Origin: CAZDBA01 sp964503615
GTDB lineage: Bacteria > Planctomycetota > Planctomycetia > Pirellulales > Pirellulaceae
Assembly (NCBI GenBank): GCA_964503615.1
Contig: CAZDBA010000073.1
Span: 1 to 23,769 of the forward strand
DNA length: 23,769 nt
Direction: 5' to 3'
In this document: positions 7,836-14,075 of the stretch, piece by piece
Layout of the letters: each line of letters starts with the position of its first letter
How positions within the stretch are numbered: the stretch's first letter is position 1
Translations under genes and position numbers: made by a program
The notes under the pieces: model-generated
Seen by the model: only the letters and a program-made list of their open reading frames with translations
Database searches by the model: none
Told to the model about the DNA's origin: nothing

Positions 7836-9065
7836 ATGCATTTATTGCTGGCGGCAAAGCTCGCCTGGAAAAACAGTACGAACAACCCCAAGCGGTTGGC
7901 GATTCGTTGCGCCGGGATCACATTCGCTGTCGTGTTGATGTTCATGCAAAACGGGTTTCGTGATGCATTGTTTGACAGCAATGTTCGGATCGTTGAAAAG
8001 CTTGATTGTGACATCGTCATCAAGAATAAGTCGAGGTATACACTTTCCAGTACCCAAAAGCTGGATCGTGAAGTTTTGGCCGCGGTCGCAGGTCACGAAT
8101 CGGTCATTGAATCACAACCGCTCTATATCGAGATTGCAGCCTCCTACTTAAGAAAGCTGGCTGGCGCGCGAAAAAAAGGCTTCGTTCAAGGCGCAATCAA
8201 AGGTTTGCGAACGCGCAAAGTCCGAGTGATTGGAATCGACCCCGATTCCCCGATGTTTGCGCCGTTTGGCATTCAAAGCTATGCACAGGAACTGCATACC
8301 TTGGGGACGGCCGTTGCGGATTCGAAGAGTAGTACGAGAACATTTCAGTTCGACGCAGAGACGATTCGCAAAGACGGGCAGGATTTTGGAGAACTGGCAG
8401 ATAAGAAAATCGAGCTGATCGGAACTTTCCAATTGGGGATTGACTTTTCCAATCATGGCAATCTGATTATGTCCTCGGGCAGCTTTCAGAAATATTTCGC
8501 CTATCGAGGGAGTGCTGATGGCAAGGACCCTTTTGACGTTATCGATTTGGGATTGCTCCGCTGCGCCCCGGAAACGAACATCGAATTGGTCGCGAAAGAT
8601 CTTCAAAAGCTGGTGGGTAAGAATTTCGAGGTCAATACAAAAGACGGATTTGTAAAATCGGAACGAAATTTTTGGTCAAAGAATACTCCGATTGGCTTGG
8701 TGTTCTTGGTAGGGATCGTAATCGGTTTTGTCGTTGGCTTGATTATTTGTTACCAAGTCCTTGCGTCCGACATTGGTGATCATCTTGGGGAGTTTGCCAC
8801 TTTGAAAGCGATGGGATACCAACCCTCATTTTTTATCGCCGTCGTTGTCTTTCAGGCGGTATGTCTGGCGCTGTTTTCGTTTTTGCCAGGATTGTTGATA
8901 ACCTGGCTGACGTTCCAGGCGGTCAATGCAACTTCGGGGCTTGTGATGTTTTTAAATTTATGGCGAGGTGGCAGCGTGCTACTTTTGACCGTAGCCATGT
9001 GTGTCGTATCCGCGTTTATTGCGCTACGAAAATTGTTGACGGCAGACCCCGCCAGCCTGTTTTAG
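7836..9065 (+). CDS. DevC-like ABC transporter permease 2 (FtsX/MacB type)
   Basis: This 409-residue protein is a second, clearly diverged DevC paralogue. The N-terminal helix region AGITFAVVLMFMQNGFRDALFDS is close to the DevC signature. It is followed by a periplasmic domain of about 240 residues and three C-terminal helices starting near residue 285. The coupling motif HLGEFATLKAMGY parallels GEYATLKAMGY in permease 1. A basic, glycine-containing stretch (LAGARKKGFVQGAIKGLRTRK, residues about 109-129) in the periplasmic domain has no counterpart in permease 1. Only 9 bp separate the genes. Cyanobacterial devBCA loci usually have one devC; two unlike copies in tandem suggest an obligate heterodimer. 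Confidence 0.9.
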   Translation: MHLLLAAKLAWKNSTNNPKRLAIRCAGITFAVVLMFMQNGFRDALFDSNVRIVEKLDCDIVIKNKSRYTLSSTQKLDREVLAAVAGHESVIESQPLYIEIAASYLRKLAGARKKGFVQGAIKGLRTRKVRVIGIDPDSPMFAPFGIQSYAQELHTLGTAVADSKSSTRTFQFDAETIRKDGQDFGELADKKIELIGTFQLGIDFSNHGNLIMSSGSFQKYFAYRGSADGKDPFDVIDLGLLRCAPETNIELVAKDLQKLVGKNFEVNTKDGFVKSERNFWSKNTPIGLVFLVGIVIGFVVGLIICYQVLASDIGDHLGEFATLKAMGYQPSFFIAVVVFQAVCLALFSFLPGLLITWLTFQAVNATSGLVMFLNLWRGGSVLLLTVAMCVVSAFIALRKLLTADPASLF

Positions 9066-9075
9066 GATCGAATCT

Positions 9076-10185
9076 ATGAGTACTGAAAATCTTAAAACCC
9101 CTTCCATTATCGTTGATGGACTTTGCCACTATTTTGGCAGTGGTGATATGCGAAAACAGGTTTTGTTCGACAACAAATTGACGATTAATCGTGGCGAAAT
9201 CGTCATCATGACCGGCCCTTCGGGCTCAGGTAAAACGACTTTGTTGACGTTGATCGGTACTTTGCGAACCGTGCTTGAGGGCAGCCTGAACGTGCTGGGT
9301 GAGGAACTCTACGGGATCGGACCGGATGGATTAACAAGGCTCCGAAAGCAGATCGGTTTTATCTTTCAAGCTCATAATCTGTTTGGCTCGTTGACTGCTT
9401 TCCAGAACGTCAAGATGGCAACAGAATTGGCGGGATTGGATTCCAAGACGGTCGGGCCAGAGATCGAACAATTGCTAACCCGACTTGGTTTAGGTGAACG
9501 CATTCATTACAAACCCAAATCTCTTTCGGGCGGTCAAAAGCAGCGAGTCGCGGTTGCTCGAGGATTGATTCACAAGCCGAGAATTATTTTGGCCGACGAG
9601 CCTACTGCGGCGTTGGATGCTCAATCGGGCCGTGAGGCGGTAACGATCTTTCGGGAAATGGCCGACCAGTTGGGAGCGACGATCCTGATCGTGACTCACG
9701 ATAACAGGATCCTGGATGTCGCCGATCGAATCATAAATATGGTCGATGGTCACATCAAACGAGACAACGATGTCAAACAGACTGGCGCGATCTGCGAGTT
9801 TTTGCGCAAATCAGAGTTCTTTACTGATTTGACGCCGCAGACCTTGATGGATCTTTCGAACAAGATTGTTGTTCGCGAGTATCCCGTTGATACCGATATC
9901 GTTGTCGAAGGCGAGGACGGCTTTGAGTTCTTTATGATCACTGAGGGCAAGGTCGCTGTGACTCGGAAAGAAAAAGGCAAGCAGGTCGAGTTAACCCAGT
10001 TTGGTCCCGAAGACTACTTTGGCGAAGTTGCTTTGATCAAGGACCAACCGCGAAACGCCACCTGTACTGCCATCGAACCGACTGTCTGTTACGTACTGGA
10101 CAAGAAAGATTTCCGCCAGGTCGTCGATTCCAGCGATACGTTTGATCAGGAACTTCGAAAAGCGATGTTCTCACGGATGACATGA
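9076..10185 (+). CDS. DevA-like ABC ATPase fused to a cyclic-nucleotide-binding domain
   Basis: Residues 1-230 are a complete MacB/LolD/DevA-class ATPase: Walker A GPSGSGKT (47-54), Q-loop Gln98, signature LSGGQKQR (150-157), Walker B ILADEP (171-176), D-loop ALDAQSG and H-loop His208. Residues about 241-360 form a second domain of the cNMP-binding (CAP/CNB) family: EFLRKSEFFTDLTPQ is the N-terminal helical part, and the phosphate-binding cassette reads FGEVALIKDQPRNAT (315-329). It keeps Glu317 and Arg326, the residues that in this family contact the ribose and phosphate of cAMP or cGMP. The usual DevA length is about 230-250; this is 369. It is the last operon gene, 10 bp after permease 2. 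Nucleotide gating is inferred. Confidence 0.92.
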   Translation: MSTENLKTPSIIVDGLCHYFGSGDMRKQVLFDNKLTINRGEIVIMTGPSGSGKTTLLTLIGTLRTVLEGSLNVLGEELYGIGPDGLTRLRKQIGFIFQAHNLFGSLTAFQNVKMATELAGLDSKTVGPEIEQLLTRLGLGERIHYKPKSLSGGQKQRVAVARGLIHKPRIILADEPTAALDAQSGREAVTIFREMADQLGATILIVTHDNRILDVADRIINMVDGHIKRDNDVKQTGAICEFLRKSEFFTDLTPQTLMDLSNKIVVREYPVDTDIVVEGEDGFEFFMITEGKVAVTRKEKGKQVELTQFGPEDYFGEVALIKDQPRNATCTAIEPTVCYVLDKKDFRQVVDSSDTFDQELRKAMFSRMT

Positions 10186-10203
10186 TCATTTTCATCTGCG
10201 CTT

Positions 10204-10224
10204 CTACGCCGGCCGGTAGTTTTT
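10204..10224 (+). terminator. Possible intrinsic terminator of the exporter operon
   Basis: CTACGCCGGCCGGTAG can pair its CTAC (10204-10207) with GTAG (10216-10219), has GC-rich inner bases, and is followed by five T (10220-10224). It begins 18 bp after the ATPase stop. The stem is short and imperfect, so the call is tentative. Confidence 0.45.
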
Positions 10225-10228
10225 GATG

Positions 10229-10255
10229 CCACGAATCTCACGAATAAACACGAAT
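10229..10255. repeat. Triple CACGAAT interspersed repeat
   Basis: CACGAAT occurs at 10230-10236, 10239-10245 and 10249-10255, that is at 9-10 bp spacing. From memory, CCACGAAT-x-CACGAAT strings are abundant degenerate intergenic repeats in planctomycetes, verrucomicrobia and other environmental bacteria. Confidence 0.55.
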
Positions 10256-10302
10256 ATTGAATTGCGCACTTAGCACCTAGGCCATCACCTGCATTCACCC
10301 AG

Positions 10303-10347
10303 CCCCGAATGGGGCGGCAGCGCTAGTTGCTTTCGCCACTCCGTGGC
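10303..10347. repeat. Hairpin repeat of the CCCC-GAAT-GGGG type
   Basis: Two small palindromes lie 20 bp apart: CCCC-GAAT-GGGG (10303-10314) and GCCAC-TCC-GTGGC (10335-10347). Both resemble REP-like intergenic units common in planctomycete genomes (recollection, not searched). No protein-coding signal is seen here. Confidence 0.5.
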
Positions 10348-10433
10348 TTTCAAAAAGGTTGTGTTCTCGGACAGCAGTTTTAGCATTGGCGATGGCACTC
10401 GATGCCGGAGCCAAGGTCACCGTCATGTCTGGT

Positions 10434-10490
10434 GTAGGTCAGGCTGTGCCTGACGAAATGAACAGGATCGGCATGCACAGCATGCCCTAC
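10434..10490. repeat. Two-hairpin inverted element
   Basis: The element is closed by GTAG (10434-10437) and CTAC (10487-10490). Inside are two perfect 7-bp hairpins with 3-nt loops: GTCAGGC-TGT-GCCTGAC (10438-10454) and GGCATGC-ACA-GCATGCC (10470-10486), separated by 15 bp. The two halves are related to each other in inverted orientation. From memory similar GTCAGGC units recur in Rhodopirellula genomes. Confidence 0.6.
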
Positions 10491-10504
10491 GCTCGTATCC
10501 AAAC

Positions 10505-10525
10505 TTCCGCTGAATTCAAGCGGAA
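10505..10525. terminator. Hairpin downstream of the TPM gene
   Basis: TTCCGCT (10505-10511) and AGCGGAA (10519-10525) form a perfect 7-bp stem around GAATTCA. It lies 40 bp beyond the stop of the minus-strand TPM gene and between two convergent genes, where it could help end transcription. There is no clear T-tract, so it could equally be part of the neighbouring repeat cluster. Confidence 0.4.
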
Positions 10526-10564
10526 TCAATGCAGGAGAGTATTTATCTGTTGTTTCAAGTGTGA

Positions 10565-11890
10565 CTACCAACGGCCTCCGCCACCGCCGCCTCGTGATCG
10601 TCCACCGCCAAAACTTCTGCTTCTTCTTGAAGAACTGCTTCGACTACGGCGAGAGGAACTTCTTGATCTGGAACTTCCACTACCGAAACCCGAATTGCTG
10701 TCGTTGTCGGGAAGGCGTGGTGTTCGGTAGGTATATTGATTGTGGTAGTCGCAGTTGGCACAGCGTTCGGTAACTTGAACAACACCACCTCGAGATTTAG
10801 TTGCGCGGACCATTGTATGCTTGATCTTGCTTTTGGTTTTCCGCCGACACTTTGGGCATTTTGAGAATCGTGTAAAAAGCGTTCCGAATCGAAGCTTGAT
10901 TACGTCTTCACAAGTCAAACAGGCCCAGACATCGTAGTTTACGCTTTTAATACTTTCCTCAACTGATTCTCCCGTCTCCAAAAATTCGTCATCAACTGTT
11001 TCGTTCAACAATACCAGTTCGGCTTCGCACTTTGGACATTTCCGATCTCGAAATCGCAACATATATCGCCCGCCGATCAACGCCAGTCCGCCAAACCCCA
11101 TTCCACCACCGGCCAGCCATAAGAATGGAGCCAATGCTCGGTTCCTCTTCTCTTGAAGCTCGGCTGCCGTGGGCGGGTCCGGGAAGCGATGTCGATTTGC
11201 GATTGGATTGACGTTGGGATTAGGGACCGGAGCAGCAGTGGGAGCTGCCGTGTTGCCGTTTTTGGGGTTTGTTGCGGGTGGGTTGTTGGGACGGCCGGTT
11301 GCGCCAAGCGGATTTGTTGATTCCGCATTGCGGGGGATTGCTACCGCGACCTTGGGTAATTGCCTGGCGGCTCGCATGTTTTGAATACCGAGAATCTGTT
11401 CGGCACTTTGAAACGAGGCGTCGTAGATTCCTTCGGAAAAGTTGCCTGCACGGAATTCGGGCATCATCTCGCGCTCAAAAATCATTTGAGCCATTCTTTG
11501 TTGACCCGGCGTATCAATTCCTTCACCTAATACGATTCTTGCCGTGCGATCATTCTTGGCAACAAAGACCAGAATTCCATTGTCCCCGCATTTGTCTCCA
11601 ATCCCCCAATGGTTAAACAACTCGAGTGCGTATTGTTCGTAGTCTTGTGTACCCGTGGTGGGAACGACAACAACCGCCATTTCAGCTTTGTCCGTTTCAT
11701 GGACTTCGTTACAGAGATCGTTTAGATGGCCAATCGCGTCGGGAGTTAGGGTGTTGGTTTGGTCGACAACCCAATCGTTTTGATCTTCGGGCCGTGGGAT
11801 GTTTTGTTGAGCAGAAGCAACCGTCGCCAAACTTGCAAAGAACAAAATTACAAACAGCGCGAGGGCGTAGTTGAATCGAGCAGGATGCAT
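10565..11890 (-). CDS. TPM-domain (TLP18.3/Psb32/YgcG-like) membrane protein with zinc-ribbon cysteines
   Basis: The 441-residue product starts with a Sec signal peptide (residues 1-27, ending VASAQQ). A TPM domain follows at about 38-168 (VVDQTNTLTPDAIGHLND, then DNGILVFVAKNDRTARIVLGEG and the closing FSEGIYDASF). Next come a Pro/Asn/Ala-rich linker (190-245) and one transmembrane helix (about 255-277). The cytoplasmic part has four CxxC pairs (285-288, 324-327, 345-348, 377-380), enough for two zinc ribbons, and ends in an Arg/Ser run and GGGGGGRW. TPM proteins include YgcG and plant TLP18.3, linked to photosystem repair and acid phosphatase activity. The Gly-rich end with a final Trp resembles YgcG. 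Its function here is unknown; it is convergent with the exporter operon. Confidence 0.85.
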   Translation of the reverse strand: MHPARFNYALALFVILFFASLATVASAQQNIPRPEDQNDWVVDQTNTLTPDAIGHLNDLCNEVHETDKAEMAVVVVPTTGTQDYEQYALELFNHWGIGDKCGDNGILVFVAKNDRTARIVLGEGIDTPGQQRMAQMIFEREMMPEFRAGNFSEGIYDASFQSAEQILGIQNMRAARQLPKVAVAIPRNAESTNPLGATGRPNNPPATNPKNGNTAAPTAAPVPNPNVNPIANRHRFPDPPTAAELQEKRNRALAPFLWLAGGGMGFGGLALIGGRYMLRFRDRKCPKCEAELVLLNETVDDEFLETGESVEESIKSVNYDVWACLTCEDVIKLRFGTLFTRFSKCPKCRRKTKSKIKHTMVRATKSRGGVVQVTERCANCDYHNQYTYRTPRLPDNDSNSGFGSGSSRSRSSSRRSRSSSSRRSRSFGGGRSRGGGGGGRW

Positions 11891-12006
11891 TGTTGACCTT
11901 TTGTGATCTTTCAGCGGACTAGCGGATTAAGTGTCAGGTCGATTGGAACCCAAACGGCTAACAGATTCAAGTTTCGGATTTTGAATGGCCGTCAATTTGG
12001 CATTAA

Positions 12007-12510
12007 CTAATACGATTCTGAGGCGTCAAATGCATTGATCAAGTGTTTGATCTTGGGCTCGCTTCCTGGCGCCCACAAGATCGAGATTACGTCAAAGCGG
12101 AAATGTTGTTGGGTAAGTTGATACCTTCGGATAAACCCTTCAGCCATCATCGCTATCTTTTGTTGCTTTGCTGTATCCACAGCTTCTTCAGGCAGCCCAC
12201 GAGAGGTATCTGTTCTGGTTTTGACTTCAACAAAAACGACGGTATCCCTGTCGACCGCAATCAAATCGATTTCGCCCACTTCAGTCTCAAAACTTCGAGC
12301 GACGATATACCAGCCTTGGCGCAAAAGAAAACGCTCGGCCGCGATTTCACCGCGATCGCCGAGCGAAAGATGTTTGTATCGAGAATCATAGAAACGAGAC
12401 AGGGGTTTTGACAGCAGCAAGCGATTAAAAGTGCCACGCCCAAGCCGCTGCAAAGTGCAAACAGCATTTTGCCACTTGCGATTTAACGAATTCTCATTGG
12501 TTGTCGGCAC
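12007..12510 (-). CDS. YraN family protein (UPF0102, predicted endonuclease fold)
   Basis: The conserved YraN core begins near residue 48: LGDRGEIAAERFLLRQGWYIVARSF, then VGEIDLIAVDRDTVVFVEVKTRT, the PD-(D/E)xK-like part with Glu, Asp and ExK, and finally FRFDVISI. The family is widespread, about 120 residues, and its role is not well established; the fold is that of Holliday-junction resolvase-like nucleases. This copy is 167 residues because of an N-terminal extension of about 47 residues that starts at a GTG (12508-12510). That start overlaps the end of the upstream TPR-like gene by 17 bp, which suggests translational coupling, but a start inside the extension cannot be excluded. Confidence 0.88.
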   Translation of the reverse strand: MPTTNENSLNRKWQNAVCTLQRLGRGTFNRLLLSKPLSRFYDSRYKHLSLGDRGEIAAERFLLRQGWYIVARSFETEVGEIDLIAVDRDTVVFVEVKTRTDTSRGLPEEAVDTAKQQKIAMMAEGFIRRYQLTQQHFRFDVISILWAPGSEPKIKHLINAFDASESY

Positions 12511-13818
12511 TGGGTGCCTCAGGCTCTAATTCAAGTTGTGGAGCTGTCTCAGTGCCAGGCGCGATTTCTTCTAATTCAAGTTGTGGAGCTGTCTCAATGC
12601 CAGGCGCGATTTCTACTTCAGGTCCGGGGACAATCTCGGTAGCTGCATCGGGCACAACTTCTTCGATAGTAGTGCCTGGAACGACCTCCGCCTCAGCGGG
12701 TGCGACTTCGACATTTTCAACCTCAGTTGTTTTGCGAGCTTCTTCCGGCTTGCTTGGCTGGACATCGCCTCCACCCATTTCTGCTTTTGGTTCCGTTTCT
12801 GTCTTGGGCTCTTCGACCTTAGGCATTTCCGTCTCAGTCGGAGTGGTTTCTTTTGGAGTTTCCGNNNNNNNNNNNNNNNNNNNNNNNNNNNNNNNNNNNN
12901 NNNNNNNNNNNNNNNNNNNNNNNNNNNNNNNNNNNNNNNNNNNNNNNNNNNNNNNNNNNNNNNNTCTTCGACCTTAGGCATTTCCGTCTCAGTCGGAGTG
13001 GTTTCTTTTGGAGTTTCCGGTGTTGGTTCCATTGTTTTAGGTGTGTCGTTGGAACCGTTTAGAAATTCAGGACTGATCGCTTCTTCGCCTTCTGGCAAAG
13101 TAAATATGTCATAGGGGAGACTAGGACGGGTAGGAAGTGTAACCCCGGGTGCCGTTCCCATCTTACGATTCTTAAACGTTACGTAAAAATCTCTTAGGCC
13201 TTCATCGTTAGACCGATTCAAACCTCGCTTAGCGAAATCAGCAAATTCTGAATCCTCACCTGCTGCGTCTACTAGTTGCGAGTAGTACTTAGCTGCTTCG
13301 TCGAATTCGCCAAGGCTTTCCAATGTATAAGCTAGACTTAAAACAGAACGGTGTTCCAGCATTGGCTTTTTTTTGTTTTTTGAATCGACGATTGTTTGGA
13401 ACTGTGATTTCGCTTTTTTAAGTTTCTTCATCGCGCTTTCGCGATCGGTTCCCAGCGAATTCAGTCCTTCACTCAACGTCATGTTACCGGCAATCAGCAG
13501 GGCCCATTCGCTCGATACTGAATCAGGGAATTGCTCATGCAGTTCGGTCAAGTGGGAGGATCCTCCCCCTATCCCTCTCGCGCTGTCCGTCAGCGTATTC
13601 GAGAGCGCTGTATTAAAACCTTGCCACTGGATCGCGTAATTGTCGTTCCTCATCTTTTGCAAGAACATGAACAGAATGATTCCAAGAACTAACAGTCCAG
13701 CGACGATAGCAATTGTCGTGTAGTGGGGCTTCAAAAAGCCAAAACGGGTTTCGAACCACGAAACCAGCATGTTGTCTTCAATTGCTTCTTCGGTATTTTG
13801 ACGAGTCGCGTCGGCCAT
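12494..13818 (-). CDS. Membrane-anchored TPR-like protein with Pro/Glu-rich tail (interrupted by assembly gap)
   Basis: The start is placed at 13818 (MADATRQNTEEAIEDN), not at the longer in-frame ATG at 13944. After a cytoplasmic N-terminus there is one helix, TIAIVAGLLVLGIILFMFL (about residues 39-57). A helical region follows that includes TPR-like pairs (SVLSLAYTLESLGEFDEAAKYYSQLVDAA); the arrangement resembles YfgM-like single-pass TPR proteins. The rest is Pro/Glu/Thr/Val-rich, ending TAPQLELEPEAPSADNQ. A 100-N gap splits the gene, but the same 55 bp stand on both sides of it. Removing 155 bp leaves 1170 bp, exactly 390 codons, so the true product is probably 389 residues and intact. Function is unknown. 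Confidence 0.75.
12525..12614. repeat. 45-bp tandem repeat within the TPR-like gene
   Basis: Two adjacent 45-bp units (12525-12569 and 12570-12614) differ at one base. They encode 15-residue repeats of the type EIAPGxETAPQLELE near the C-terminus of the TPR-like protein. Confidence 0.9.
12865..12964. other. Assembly gap (100 N) flanked by an identical 55-bp sequence
   Basis: Exactly 100 N. Bases 12810-12864 are identical to 12965-13019, each touching the N run. This pattern fits two contigs that overlap by one 55-mer and were joined with a default gap instead of being merged. Confidence 0.95.
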
Positions 13819-14075
13819 GATCGAATCTTTGTGCCTGTTAGGTTTTTGTGTAAAACGTGCCGAAATCCCACTCGGAACGTAGAGCCAGTAGTATATCGAT
13901 TCAAATATTTCGCCACAAGTGAAATTGGTGGATATCCCCAGCATTATCGGATCATTGCACCCTCTATTCTCATCATCGCCCTGTGGTGAAAAAATGCTAA
14001 TTCACTAATATGTGTAGTGGGCGTGGCACATTGCACTTAGCCCTCTTGCCCAGCAAATTTCAACCTATTGTTTTC

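Noticed and set aside
10359..10730. Plus-strand open frame with poly-Pro and Leu/Arg/Glu-rich sequence
   Set aside because: It runs through the hairpin repeats and then antisense to the Arg/Ser/Gly tail of the TPM gene; its low-complexity composition is a shadow of that tail.
12865..12964. Frameshift or pseudogene in the TPR-like gene
   Set aside because: The frame change occurs only across the N run, and collapsing the duplicated 55 bp restores one continuous 390-codon frame.
12810..13019. CRISPR or phage-type direct repeat
   Set aside because: Only two copies exist, they are coding, and they flank an assembly gap exactly; there are no spacers or cas genes.
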